A stretch of DNA of 64,000 nt from Pseudoips prasinana (GCA_951640165.1 OX621255.1:33082001-33146000); one strand, 5' to 3'; positions 11,587 to 22,510 are shown, counted from the first letter of the stretch. Notes: generated from the letters alone by a model not told the origin. Numbers and translations: made by a program.

Positions 11587-13368
11587 AAGAAAAAGATTAA
11601 GGCCAAAAAGGCAATTACAGCGGCAGACACCCACGATGTGGGCTTGGTTGACGCCCAGCGAGAGCTGGACCTGACTCGGCGGGAGCAGCTCCAGCAAGAC
11701 CTGGAGGAGCGGGTTGCGGCCCAGGAGGAACGGGCGCGCGCCGCCCGTGCAAAGTCCGGGTACGGGGCGTCCCGCGTCCTGTACGCGGACCACTCCTTGG
11801 CCGAACTGGAGAAGATGGCCTTGGAGGACGAAGAGGCGATCGTTGAGGTCGCCGCCAAGTCCTCCCACCTAAAGGGGACGTTCCAGAAGTCCCTAAAATG
11901 CCGGGCCGCGAGTCTGCGCGAAATCGTCGCGGAGCTAGTGGGCCGCAAGGCCAACGATGAGTCGCGGCAACTGCAGGCGAAAGTAGATCGCCTGCAGTCG
12001 GAGGTCAGCCAGCTGCACTTAAAGCTGGCTGAAGCCACGGCCCGGCCATCGCAAGCCGAGCCCATACCTGCGGCGGAGGGTCTTGCCTCCTCCTCCAGCC
12101 TTGAGGATGTCCTCCGCAAGGTGATGGCGGAGGAGAGGGCGTTTGTTCGCTCCTGCCTGGCAGGGATTGAGGACCGGCTCTTGCCGGCGAAAGTCGTCCG
12201 ACCGCCACTTGCGGCGGATAGAAGGCGAGAGGAGCGGGTGGAAACCTCCCAGAGGGAGGACGCCCTTCTCCCTTCCACCACCCCGACCAACCAGCAGGGC
12301 TGGACGAAGGTGGTCGGTAAGGGGAAGGGCAAAGGCAAAAGAACGGCACCTGTCGTCCCTGCCGTCCCCGCCACCACCACTCCCGGCCAGTCGGCTGCGA
12401 CTGGCAAAGGAAAAGGGAAGGGGAAGGGGAAGAGCACCCCTCCAGCCCCAGCCGTCTCCGCCACCACCCCGGCTGGTCAGTCGACTGGCACGGGAAAGGG
12501 GAAGGGGAAGGGTTCGACCCCAGCCGGTGTCAGGAGGAACTAGGTTCCTCCCAAGACCGCAGCCGTCGTGATGACGCTCACCACGGAGGCTGCGGAGCGG
12601 GGCGAGACGTACGCGTCCGTGATGTTGCGGGCGCGTGCCAATGCCGATCCTACCAAACTGGGGATCGGTAAAGTCTCGTGCCGCCGGACGCAGGCTGGGG
12701 CTCGAATTTTCGAGTTCCCGGGTGCCGAGGGCGCGAAGAACGCAGACCTCTTTGCAGCGAAGCTGCAGGAGGTAATTGCGGATGCGGCGAAGGTGGCGAG
12801 GCCGGTGAAGTCGGCGGCCATTGAGGTGGCTGATCTTGATGATTCAGTCACCAAAGAGGAGGTGGTGGCAGCGATCGCAGCCATAGGTGGCTGCGCAGTC
12901 GCAGCGGTGCAGGGCGGGGGCATCAGGCCCGGGCGCGGCGGCATGGGCACCATTCGCCTTGAGTGCCCAGTCGCCGCTGCCAAAGCCGTCCTCGAGAAGG
13001 GACGGCTCGCCGTCGGCTTCAGCTCGGCTGCGGTCCGGGCCCTTGAGGACCAGCCTTTGCGGTGTTACCGGTGCTTCGGCATCGGTCACACCCGAGCCCT
13101 CTGTCCGTCCAGCATTGACAGGGCGGACAGTTGTTACCGCTGCGGCAAGGAGGGCCACAAATCCGCCTCCTGCATGGCCGCCGCGCCGCACTGCGCAGTT
13201 TGTGCCGCCAGTGGCCGCCCTGCGGGCCACATAATGAAGGGGAGGAATTGCAGTCCTCCCCTTAAGAAGGGCAAAGCCCAGGCTCCGACCCGGCCTGTCG
13301 CTGCCACCGCCGTCCCAGTTGCTGGGACCTCAGCGGCTGTGGAGGAGGGGGGTGCGATGTACGACTAA
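11587..13368 (+). pseudogene. SART-B ORF1 lacking its N-terminus, with an internal stop
   Basis: The open frame starts at the E3/E4 junction (KKKIKAKKAITAADTHD...), passes the coiled-coil segment (RQLQAKVDRLQSEVSQLHLK) and the Lys/Gly-rich linker, then meets a TAG at 12541-12543 where sister copies read TTG (Leu before VPPKTAAVV). The same frame resumes through the Gag core and three zinc knuckles to the TAATG at 13366-13370. The methionine start and the GPSQGQ repeat are absent. As it stands this ORF1 is dead in two ways: no start and a split between coiled coil and RNA-binding core. Confidence 0.9.
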
Positions 13369-16300
13369 TGGGTAGGGTCGAACATCGCATCCTCCAGGCG
13401 AACACCAACCACTGCAGAGCGGCACAGGATCTGCTGATGCAGACTGTGGCCGAGTGGTTGGTGGACGTGGCGGTGGTCGCCGAGCCGTACTCGGTACCTG
13501 GCCGTTGGCTGGGTGATCGGGACGGCTTGGTGGCGTTGGTGTCGCGGCCTGCCACGGACTCCCCTCCCCTCTCGCTTTTAGAGAGGGGTCCGGGATACGT
13601 GGCCGCCGCGTGGGGAGAAATAGCCCTGGTCGGGGTCTATTTCTCCCCAAACCGCCCTCTAAGGGACTTCGAGAACTTTCTCGAAGTCCTTACGGCAGTC
13701 GTCGGGAGGGCGGCACCACGTCAGGTCGTCGTGTTGGGCGACCTGAACGCCAAGTCGGTGGCCTGGGGCAACCCAACGGCGTCATGTAACGTCCGGGGGC
13801 GCGCCGTCGAATTTTGGTCGGCTTCGTGCGGCGTGTCCCTCCTGAACAGGGGGGATGTTCAGACGTGTGTGCGGCAACGGGGAGGGTCAGTGGTGGACGT
13901 GTCGTTCGCCACCCCCGTGCTAGCCGCCCGCGTCGTGAACTGGCGGGTGGAGATGGTGGAGACCCTGTCGGACCACCGATATGTGCGGTTCGACATCTCC
14001 ACCCAGAGCCCGCGGGGGATGGCCCGCTCGGGCCAATCTCCCTTCCCGCGGTGGGCTCTCACCCGCCTGGACCGGGAGTCAGCCCAGGAGGCGGCGTTCC
14101 TCGAGGACTGGCTCTCGCCCCCTGTGCAGGGCACGGACGTCGACGCCGCAGCGGTCCAGCTGCGGAGGTCCCTGACCGAGGTGTGCAATTCCAGCATGCC
14201 TCGGTCTCGCCGTCCGCCTCCCCGTCGCGCCGTTTATTGGTGGACGGGGGAGCTGGCGGCGCTACGGGCCGCGTGCGTGGAGGCCAGGAGGGCCTACACG
14301 CGGAGTCGGCGGCGCACCAGCCGATGTCAGGCTGAGGAGGACCGCCTCTACGCCTCTTACCTAGAGGCAAAGACGGTCCTCAAGTCGGAAATGTGCGCCG
14401 CCGAGGACTCGGCAAAGGCCGAGATGCTGGAGGGCCTCGACAGGGATCCGTTTGGGAGGCCGTATAAGCAGGCGCGGAGCCAGCTGCGCCCTTACGGTCC
14501 CCCATTAGCGGAGACCCTAGAGCCGGCGTTGCTGGATGGGGTGGTTCGGTCACTGTTTCCGCGCAGGACCGACTTCACCCCACCAACGAAGAACCCCCCG
14601 CTGGGGGGGGTGGTGGCTTCGCCGGAGGAGGTCCCTCCAGTATCGGTGGAGGAACTTCGCGCGGGGGTTCTGTCCCTCCGCGCGAAGAAGACGGCCCCTG
14701 GACCGGATGGTGTCCCCGCACGGGTGGTGGCCATCGCGGCGTCCCTTATGGAGGAGAGGTTTCGGGACCTCTTCAGCGCGTGCCTGACGGCTGGGAGGTT
14801 CCCGAAGCTCTGGAAGGAGGGGCAGCTTTGCCTGCTCCGGAAGGAGGGACGCCCGGTGGACTCCCCCTCGGCATACCGGCCCATCGTTCTGCTCGATGAG
14901 GTCGGTAAATTGTTCGAGGGGATCATCGCCACCCGGCTTAATAGCCAGTTGCGGGAGGTAGGGCCAGACCTGTCGGACGCCCAGTTCGGGTTTCGACAGG
15001 GGCGTTCGACGGTCGATGCGGTGGCCCTACTCAGGGGCCAAGTGCAGGAGGCGGTCGGAGCTGGGGACGGAGTGTTGGCGGTGTCGTTCGACATCGCCAA
15101 CGCGTTCAACTCCGTGCCCCACTCGACCATATTGGAGGCACTCCGGTACCACGGAGTGCCCCAATATCTGCGGGCGATCCTGGCCAACTACCTGGAGGAC
15201 CGGGAGGTCCTCCTGGTGGACAGGACGGCCAGGATCAGGCGCTACGGCGTGGAGTCCGGTGTTCCACAGGGTTCGGTCCTAGGGCCCCTCTTGTGGAACA
15301 TCGGATTCGATTGGCTGCTGCGCGGCACCCTCCTCCAGGGCACGAGTGTCATCTGCTACGCGGATGACACTCTCCTCGTTGCCCGGGGGAGGGACTTTAG
15401 GGAGGCGGCCGGTCTGGCCTCAGCTGGCGGATCCTTAGTGGCAGGTAGGATCCGCCAGCTTGGATTGAGGGTGGCGCTGAACAAGACCGAGGCCGTGTTC
15501 TTTCACGGGCCTCGGCAGCGCTGCCCTCCAGACGCCCACATTGTGGTGGAGGGCGTCCGGATAGGGGTCGGGGCCCAGATGAAGTATCTGGGCCTCGTGC
15601 TGGACAGCAGGTGGCGCTTCGGCCCGCACTTTAGCGGGCTGTCGACGCGCCTGCTGAAAGCCGCGGACGCCCTCTCATGGCTCCTCCCAAACCTGGGAGG
15701 GCCCAAGGAGCGATGCCGGCGCCTCTATGCCGGCATCCTGAAGAGCATGGCCCTGTATGGGGCACCCATCTGGGCGGACTCCCTCCACAGGAGGGAGAAT
15801 GCAACCGCCATCCGCAGGCCCCAACGCGCCATTGCACAGCGGGTGGCGAGGGCGTACCGCTCGGTGGGTTTTGCGGCGGCGTGCGCTCTGGCCGGCACCC
15901 CTCCCTGGGAATTGGAGGCATGGGTGCTCGCCAGAGTGTACGAATGGGTGGCGCGGCGTAGGGCGCTGGGTGAGCGCCCCGCCGCGCAAGAGCGGGAGGC
16001 CGTGCGGCGGGAGGCGAGGGACGCAATCGTTGTCCATTGGACACGGGACCTCGCCTCCGCCACCTTCGGACGCCGGACGCTGGACGCACTCGGCCCAGTC
16101 CTGCGGGATTGGCTCGAGCGCCCCCACGGTTTCCTCTCTTTCCGTCTGGTGCAGGTGTTGTCCGGGCATGGCTGCTTCGGAGCGCACCTGCATCGGATCC
16201 AGAGGGAGGAAACCCCGGCGTGCCACCATTGCGGAGCCGCGGAGGACACGGCGCAGCACACCCTCGAGGTGTGCCCAGCCTGGGCTGAGCTGCGCCGTGC

Positions 16301-16535
16301 CCTGACAGATGTGGTCGGGCAGGACCTCTCACTTCCCAGTGTGGTGAACTCCATGCTGGGGAGTGAGGAGGCTTGGGCGGCGGTTGCCTCCTTTTGCGAG
16401 AATGTCATGTCGCAAAAGGAGGCGGCGGAGCGCGCGCGGGAGGATGATCCTCTCGCGCCCCCGCTCCGCAGGCGAAGAAGGGGTGGGAGACGGCGGTTGT
16501 ACGATCGTCGCCTCCCTCCTTCTGGTGGTGATTAG
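13368..16535 (+). CDS. SART-B ORF2 protein: endonuclease-reverse transcriptase, intact
   Basis: This 1055-codon frame starts at the ATG of TAATG. Endonuclease, residues 1-215: QANTNHC, AEPY (38-41), GDLNAK (124-129), SDHRY (201-205). A linker with the conserved RAVYWWTGELAALRAAC segment follows. The RT occupies roughly 430-720, with YRPIVLLDEVGKLFEG, the FDIANAFN palm, GVPQGSVLGPLLWN and CYADDT. A C-terminal CX2CX8HX4C knuckle lies near residue 952. It is one Glu shorter than E13 in the PEEVPP linker. All catalytic residues are present, so the protein could be functional, but its own ORF1 is broken and the element has lost its 5' end and promoter. It could act only in trans. Confidence 0.93.
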   Translation: MGRVEHRILQANTNHCRAAQDLLMQTVAEWLVDVAVVAEPYSVPGRWLGDRDGLVALVSRPATDSPPLSLLERGPGYVAAAWGEIALVGVYFSPNRPLRDFENFLEVLTAVVGRAAPRQVVVLGDLNAKSVAWGNPTASCNVRGRAVEFWSASCGVSLLNRGDVQTCVRQRGGSVVDVSFATPVLAARVVNWRVEMVETLSDHRYVRFDISTQSPRGMARSGQSPFPRWALTRLDRESAQEAAFLEDWLSPPVQGTDVDAAAVQLRRSLTEVCNSSMPRSRRPPPRRAVYWWTGELAALRAACVEARRAYTRSRRRTSRCQAEEDRLYASYLEAKTVLKSEMCAAEDSAKAEMLEGLDRDPFGRPYKQARSQLRPYGPPLAETLEPALLDGVVRSLFPRRTDFTPPTKNPPLGGVVASPEEVPPVSVEELRAGVLSLRAKKTAPGPDGVPARVVAIAASLMEERFRDLFSACLTAGRFPKLWKEGQLCLLRKEGRPVDSPSAYRPIVLLDEVGKLFEGIIATRLNSQLREVGPDLSDAQFGFRQGRSTVDAVALLRGQVQEAVGAGDGVLAVSFDIANAFNSVPHSTILEALRYHGVPQYLRAILANYLEDREVLLVDRTARIRRYGVESGVPQGSVLGPLLWNIGFDWLLRGTLLQGTSVICYADDTLLVARGRDFREAAGLASAGGSLVAGRIRQLGLRVALNKTEAVFFHGPRQRCPPDAHIVVEGVRIGVGAQMKYLGLVLDSRWRFGPHFSGLSTRLLKAADALSWLLPNLGGPKERCRRLYAGILKSMALYGAPIWADSLHRRENATAIRRPQRAIAQRVARAYRSVGFAAACALAGTPPWELEAWVLARVYEWVARRRALGERPAAQEREAVRREARDAIVVHWTRDLASATFGRRTLDALGPVLRDWLERPHGFLSFRLVQVLSGHGCFGAHLHRIQREETPACHHCGAAEDTAQHTLEVCPAWAELRRALTDVVGQDLSLPSVVNSMLGSEEAWAAVASFCENVMSQKEAAERAREDDPLAPPLRRRRRGGRRRLYDRRLPPSGGD

Positions 16536-16883
16536 CGGGCGACAGGCGCGGGGGCGCCTTCGCTCGCATTGCTCAAATCACCACCATCGTCGGGCGGGAA
16601 CGGCCGAGCACTCACGGTCGTTCCCGGGCCCCTCCACTTAGGGAGGGGCGTGCGGGCCCCGCTGTAAAGGCGGGCGGTCGTCGGCGGGGGACTGGACGTA
16701 AAGGCTGTGCCGGTTTCCCAGTCCTCCTCCAAATAGACGATGCGGGAGTGCCGCTGGGTTATTTTAGTGGGTATGCCGGACTAGCCGGAGAGTCCCACAT
16801 AACCCGTCCATCCCCCAATGGGCGGGTATGCGTAACGCATTTTTTCCCAGCGCAAACAAAAAAAAAAAAAAAAAAAAAAAAAA

Positions 16884-16897
16884 GGTTAGGTTACGGC
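16884..16897 (+). repeat. Short TTAGG spacer with a non-repeat ACGGC
   Basis: GGTTAGGTT (9 bp) is followed by ACGGC before the GGGGAACC 5' end of E5. It is the shortest spacer of the array and the only one with non-telomeric filler before a full-length 5' end. Confidence 0.9.
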
Positions 16898-17048
16898 GGG
16901 GAACCACCCCACAGTGCTTACGTCCTCGTCGTGTTCCCTGGAAACGTCCCAGTTCTGACCACCGTAACGGAGTGGCAGACTGGGTACGGCTAAAGTGCAC
17001 TGTGCATCGTAGCAAACAACTGCCTTGTGTGTTACGAACTTGCGGATT

Positions 17049-17642
17049 ATGCCAAAACCTGTGCGGGATGCCCTCGGGCATTTTGCCAAAAAAGGCCCTT
17101 CTCAGGGCCAACCCAAAGGCCCTTCTCAGGGCCAACCCAAAGGCCCTTCTCAGGGCCAACCCAAAGGCCCTTCTCAGGGCCAACCAAAAGGCCCTTCTCA
17201 GGGCCAACGCGACGCGTCGGCGTCGGAAGGCAGAGCCTTCTACGGAGGGAGAGCGGGCGATGTGTCGGACTCCGACAATGAGTCCGTAACGTCGGATGCT
17301 AGCTCTATGGCGATCGATCCTCGATCGAGATCGGCATCGAGGAAGCGGACCTTCCTAAAGGTCGTGTCCGATGGCTCCTCGGGCTCGGGTTCAGCTCGGG
17401 TTAAGGAGCCAAAGAAAAAGATTAAGGCCAAAAAGGCAATTACAGCGGCAGACACCCACGATGTGGGCTTGGTTGACGCCCAGCGAGAGCTGGACCTGAC
17501 TCGGCGGGAGCAGCTCCAGCAAGACCTGGAGGAGCGGGTTGCGGCCCAGGAGGAACGGGCGCGCGCCACCCGTGCAAAGTCCGGGTACGGGGCGTCCCGC
17601 GTCCTGTACGCGGACCACTCCTTGGCCGAACTGGAGAAGATG
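17049..17642 (+). pseudogene. SART-B ORF1 N-terminal part, cut by inversion
   Basis: The ATG at 17049 matches the start used by all full-length SART-B copies (MPKPVRDALGHF). The frame covers five GPSQGQ repeats, an acidic/Ser stretch, a basic Arg/Ser/Lys patch and the segment ending HSLAELEKM, about 198 codons. At the inversion junction it runs into antisense sequence and stops at about 17792. It lacks the coiled coil and the zinc knuckles. The in-frame TTG at 17025 is not used because the ATG is conserved across copies. Confidence 0.9.
17094..17205 (+). repeat. 24-bp tandem repeat (x5) coding KGPSQGQP
   Basis: Five units at 24-bp spacing (17094, 17118, 17142, 17166, 17190). Each holds GGCCC-TTCTCA-GGGCC, which can fold as a 5-bp GC hairpin in RNA, and codes Gly-Pro-Ser-Gln-Gly-Gln in ORF1. 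Confidence 0.95.
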
Positions 17643-18660
17643 CCCCTCCTTGCCGCAGCGGTAACAGCTGTCCGTCCTGTCGACACTGGACGGACAGAGG
17701 GCTCGGGTGTGGCCAATGCCGAAGCACTTGTAGCACCTCAGCGGCTGGACTTCAAGTGCCCGGACCGCACCCGAGCTGAAGCCGACGGCTAGCCGTCCCT
17801 TTTCAAGGACGGCTTTGGCAGCGGCGACTGGGCACTCTAGGCGAATTGTGCCCATGCCGCCACGCCCGGGCCTGATGCCCCCGCCCTGTACCGCTGCGAC
17901 TGTGCAGCCCCCAATGGCTGCGACTGCTGCCACCACCTCCTCCTTGGTGACGGAGTCATCCAGATCCGTCACCTCGATGGCCGCCGACTTCACCGGCCTC
18001 ACCACCTTCGCCGCGTCCGCGATGACCTCCTGCAGCTTGGCTGCAAAGAGGTCTGCGTTTTTTGCGCCCTCCGCACCCGGGAACTCAAAGATACGAGCCC
18101 CAGCCTGCGTCCGGCGGCACGAGACTTTGCCGATCCCCAGTTTGGTGGGATCGGCATTGGCACGCGCCCGCATCATCACGGCCGCGTACGTCTCGCCCCG
18201 CTCCGCAGCCTCCGTGGTGAGCGTCATCACGACGGCTGCGGTCTTGGGAGGAACCAAGTTCCTCCTGACACCGGCTGGGGTCGAACCCTTCCCCTTTCCC
18301 GTGCCAGTCGGCTGACCAGCAGGGGTGGTGGCGGGGACGGCTGGGGCTGGAGGGGTGCTCTTCCCCTTCCCCTTCCCTTTCCCTTTGCCAGCTGGCCGCG
18401 ACTGGCTGGGAGTGGTGGTGGCGGGAACGGCAGGGACGACAGCTGCCGTCCTTTTTCCCTTGCCCTTGCCCTTACCGACCACCTTCGTCCAGCCCTGCTG
18501 GTTGGTCGGGGTGGTGGAAGGGAGAAGAGCGTCCTCCCTCGTGGAGCTAGGCACCGGCTCCTCTCGCCTTCTGTCCGCCGCAAGCGGCGGTCGAACGACT
18601 TTCGCCGGCAAGAGCCGGTCCTCAATGCCCGCTAGGCAGGCCCTCACGAAGGCCCTCTCC
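17643..18660 (-). pseudogene. Inverted SART-B ORF1 segment (linker, Gag core, first knuckles)
   Basis: Read on the minus strand, this encodes ORF1 from ERAFVRACLAGIEDRLLP through the Lys/Gly-rich linker, the VPPKTAAVV core, the CYKCFGIGHTRALC knuckle and the beginning of the second (CYRCGKEG). It is open throughout and closely resembles the corresponding forward parts of E8 and E11. It has neither start nor stop of its own. It is best read as a piece displaced by a strand-switching or inversion event, not as a gene. Confidence 0.9.
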
Positions 18661-19118
18661 TTGGCCGAACTGGAGAAGATGGCCTTGGAGGACGAAGAGG
18701 CGATCGTTGAGGTCGCCGCCAAGTCCTCCCACCTAAAGGGGACGTTCCAGAAGTCCCTAAAATGCCGGGCCGCGAGTCTGCGCGAAATCGTCGCGGAGCT
18801 AGTGGGCCGCAAGGCCAACGATGAGTCGCGGCAACTGCAGGCGAAAGTAGATCGCCTGCAGTCGGAGGTCAGCCAGCTGCACTTAAAGCTGGCTGAAGCC
18901 ACGGCCCGGCCATCGCAAGCCGAGCCCATACCTGCGGCGGAGGGTCTTGCCTCCTTCTCCAGCCTTGAGGATGTCCTCCGCAGGGTGATGGCGGAGGAGA
19001 GGGCCTTCGTGAGGGCCTGCCTAGCGGGCATTGAGGACCGGCTCTTGCCGGCGAAAGTCGTTCGACCGCCGCTTGCGGCGGACAGAAGGCGAGAGGAGCC
19101 GGTGCCTAGCTCCACGAG
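18538..19118. repeat. 124-bp inverted repeat within E5
   Basis: The left arm (18538-18661) is the reverse complement of the right arm (18995-19118), with a spacer of 333 bp. Both arms encode the same ORF1 segment (ERAFVRACLAG to PVPSST), once antisense and once sense, so the segment is duplicated at the inversion edge. Confidence 0.9.
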
Positions 19119-22100
19119 CCGTTGGCTAGGTGATCGGGACGGCTTAGTGGCGTTGGTGTCGCGGCCTTCCACGGACTCCCCTCCCCTCTCGCTTTTAGAG
19201 AGGGGTCCGGGATACGTGGCCGCCGCGTGGGGAGAAATAGCCCTGGTCGGGGTCTATTTCTCCCCAAACCGCCCTCTAAGGGACTTCGAGAATTTTCTCG
19301 AAGTCCTTACGGCAGTCGTCGGGAGGGCGGCACCACGTCAGGTCGTCGTAATGGGCGACCTGAACGCCAAGTCGGTGGCCTGGGGCAACCCGGCGGCGTC
19401 GTGCAACGTCCGGGGGCGCGCCGCCGAATTTTGGTCGGCTTCGTGCGGCGTGTCCCTCCTGAACAGGGGGGATGTTCACACGTGTGTGCGGCAACGGGGA
19501 GGGTCAGTGGTGGACGTATCGTTCGCCACCCCCGTTCTAGCCGCCCGCGTCGTGAACTGGCGGGTGGAGATGGTGGAGACCCTGTCGGACCACCGATATG
19601 TGCGGTTCGACATCTCCACCCAGAGCCCGCGGGGGATGGCCCGCTCGGGCCAATCTCCCTTCCCGCGGTGGGCTCTCACCCGCCTGGACCGGGAGGCAGC
19701 CCTGGAGGCAGCGTTCCTCGAGGACTGGCTCTCGCCCCCTGTGCAGGGCACGGACGTCGACGCCGCAGCGGTTCGGCTCCGGGGGTCCCTGACCGAGGTG
19801 TGCAACTCGAGCATGCCTCGGTCTCGCCGTCCGCCTCCCCGTCGCGCCGTTTATTGGTGGACGGCGGAGCTGGCGGCGCTCCGGGCCGCGTGCGTGGAGG
19901 CCAGGAGGGCCTACACACGGAGTCGGCGGCGCACCAGCCGATGTCAGGCGGAGGAGGACCGCCTCTACGCCTCTTACGTAGAGGCAAAGACGGTCCTCAA
20001 GTTGGCAATGTGCGCCGCCGAGGACTCGGCAAAGGCCGAGATGCTGGAGGGCCTCGACAGGGATCCGTTTGGGAGGCCGTATAAGCAGGCGCGGAGCCAG
20101 CTGCGCCCTTACGGTCCCCCATTAGCGGAGACCCTAGAGCCGGCGTTGCTGGATGGGGTGGTTCGGTCACTGTTTCCGCGCAGGACCGACTTCACCCCAC
20201 CAACGATGAACCCCCCGCTGGGGGGGGTGGTGGCTTCGCCGGAGGAGGAGGTCCCTCCAGTATCGGTGGAGGAATTTCGCGCGGGGGTTCTGTCCCTCCG
20301 CGCGAAGAAGACGGCCCCTGGACCGGATGGTGTCCCCGCACGGGTGGTGGCCATCGCGGCGTCCCTCATGGAGGAGAGGTTTCGGGACCTCTTCAGCGCG
20401 TGCCTGACGGCTGGGAGGTTCCCGAAAATCTGGAAGGAGGGGCAGCTTTGCCTGCTCCGGAAGGAGGGACGCCCGGTGGACTCCCCCTCGGCATACCGGC
20501 CCATCGTTCTGCTCGATGAGGTCGGTAAATTGTTCGAGGGGATCATCGCCACCCGGCTTAATAGCCAGTTGCGGGAGGTAGGGCCAGACCTGTCGGACGC
20601 CCAGTTCGGGTTTCGACAGGGGCGTTCGACGGTCGACGCGGTGGCCCTACTCAGGGGCCAAGTGCAGGAGGTGGTTGGAGCTGGGGACGGAGTGTTGGCG
20701 GTGTCGTTCGACATCGCCAACGCCTTCAACTCCGTGCCCCACTCGACCATATTGGAGGCACTCCGGTACCACGGAGTGCCCCAATATCTGCGGGTGATCC
20801 TGGCCAACTACCTGGAGGACCGGGAGGTCCTCCTGGCGGACAGGACGGCCAGGATCAGGCGCTACGGCGCGGAGTCCGGTGTTCCACAGGGTTCGGTGCT
20901 GGGGCCCCTCTTGTGGAACATCGGATTCGATTGGCTGCTGCGCGGCACCCTCCTCCAGGGCACGAGTGTCATCTGCTACGCGGATGACACTCTCCTCGTT
21001 GCCCGGGGGAGGGACTTTCGGGAGGCGGCCTGTCTGGCCTCAGCTGGCGGATCCTTAGTGGCAGGTAGGATCCGCCAGCTTGGTTTGAGGGTAGCGCTGA
21101 ACAAGACCGAGGCCGTGTTCTTTCACGGGCCTCGGCAGCGCTGCCCTCCTGACGCCCACATCGTGGTGGAGGGCGTCCGGATAGGGGTCGGGGCCCAGAT
21201 GAAGTATCTGGGCCTCGTGCTGGACAGCAGGTGGCGCTTCGGCCCGCACTTTAGCGGGCTGTCGACGCGCCTGCTGAAAGCCGCGGACGCCCTCTCATGG
21301 CTCCTCCCAAACCTGGGCGGGCCCAAGGAGCGATGCCGGCGCCTCTATGCCGGCATCCTGAGGAGTATGGCCCTATACGGGGCACCCATCTGGGCGGACT
21401 CCCTCCACAGGAGGGAGAATGCAACCGCCATCCGCAGGCCCCAACGGGCCATTGCACAGCGGGTGGCGCGAGCCTACCGCTCGGTGGGCTTCGCGGCGGC
21501 GTGCGCTCTGGCCGGCACCCCTCCATGGGAATTGGAGGCATGGGTGCTCGCCAGAGTCTACGAGTGGACGGCGCGGCGTAGGGCGCTGGGTGAGCGCCCC
21601 GCCGCGCAAGAGCGGGAGGCCGTGCGGCGGGAGGCGAGGGACGCCATCGTCCTCCACTGGGCACGCGACCTCGCCTCCGCCACTTTTGGACGCCGGACGC
21701 TGGACGCGCTCGGCCCAGTCCTGCGGGACTGGCTCGAGCGGCCCCACGGTTTCCTCTCGTTCCGTCTAGTGCAGGTGTTGTCCGGGCATGGCTGCTTCGG
21801 AACGCACCTGCATCGGATCCAGAGGGAGGAAACCCCGGCGTGCCACGATTGTAGAGCCGCGGAGGACACGGCGCAGCACACCCTCGAGGTGTGCCCAGCC
21901 TGGGCTGAGCTGCGCCGTGCCCTGACAGATGTGGTCGGGCAGGACCTCTCACTTCCCAGTGTGGTAAACTCCATGCTGGGGAGTGAGGAGGCTTGGGCGG
22001 CGGTTGCCTCCTTTTGCGAGAATGTCATGTCGCAAAAGGAGGCGGCGGAGCGCGCGCGGGAGGACGATCCTCTCGCGCCGCCGCTCCGCAGGCGAAGAAG

Positions 22101-22155
22101 GGGTGGGAGACGGCGGTTGTACGATCGTCGCCTCCCTCCTTCTGGTGGTGATTAG
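18661..22155 (+). pseudogene. In-frame ORF1-ORF2 fusion remnant (SART-B)
   Basis: An uninterrupted frame links the ORF1 middle (SLAELEKMALEDEE..., coiled coil, to PVPSST; about 152 codons) to ORF2 from Arg46 (RWLGDRDGL) to the normal ORF2 stop. The deletion removes the ORF1 linker, core and knuckles, the TAATG site, and ORF2 residues 1-45, which carry the endonuclease Asn and Glu motifs (QANTNHC, AEPY). Endonuclease activity should be lost, although GDLNAK and SDHRY remain. The RT with CYADDT and the C-terminal knuckle are complete. The frame stays open upstream to 18325, but that stretch is antisense ORF1. No natural start exists. Confidence 0.9.
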
Positions 22156-22476
22156 CGGGCGACAGGCGCGGGGGCGCCTTCGCTCGCATTGCACTAATCA
22201 CCACCCTCGTCGGGCGGGAACGGCCGAGCACTCACGGTCGTTCCCGGGCCCCTCCACTTAGGGAGGGGCGTGCGGGCCCCGCTGTAAAGGCGGGCGGTCG
22301 TCGGTGGGGGACTGGACGTAAAGGCTGTGCCGGTTTCCCAGTCCTCCTCCAAATAGACGATGCGGGAGTGCCGCTGGGTTATTTTAGTGGGTATGCCGGA
22401 GTAGCCGGAGAGTCCCACATAACCCGTCCATCCCCCAATGGGCGGGTATGCGTAACGCATTTTTTCCCAGCGCAAA

Positions 22477-22510
<34 letters not shown>

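Larger units (their letters stand above)
11578..16883 (+). mobile_element. E4: SART-B copy fused to E3 without a telomeric spacer
   Basis: SART-B sequence starts in mid ORF1 at about 11585, after a few unassigned bases (about 11578-11584) that follow the broken E3 3' UTR. It continues through the rest of ORF1 (one nonsense codon), a complete ORF2, the 3' UTR and a 26-A tail (16858-16883) followed by GGTTAGG. The missing 5' part and missing TTAGG suggest that a deletion joined two neighbouring elements. Confidence 0.9.
16898..22510 (+). mobile_element. E5: SART-B copy with internal inversion and ORF1-ORF2 fusion
   Basis: The 5' end (GGGGAACCACCCC...) and the 5' UTR (16898-17048) are complete. 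ORF1 begins normally, but at 17642 the sequence flips: 17643-18660 is reverse-complemented ORF1. Forward ORF1 resumes at 18661 from a point already passed. At 19118 it jumps in frame to codon 46 of ORF2, deleting the ORF1 knuckles and the ORF2 N-terminus. The 3' UTR and a 33-A tail (22478-22510) are normal. The junctions show only a few bases of shared sequence (TG at 17641, CTCCT at 18657). Confidence 0.93.

Noticed and set aside
17094..17205. Regular 24-bp repeats as a CRISPR-like array
   Set aside because: The units are contiguous without unique spacers, lie in frame inside ORF1, and the genome is eukaryotic.
18325..18660. Upstream extension of the 1276-codon open frame in E5
   Set aside because: This part is antisense to the inverted ORF1 segment. 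It is open by composition only and belongs to no coding frame of the family.
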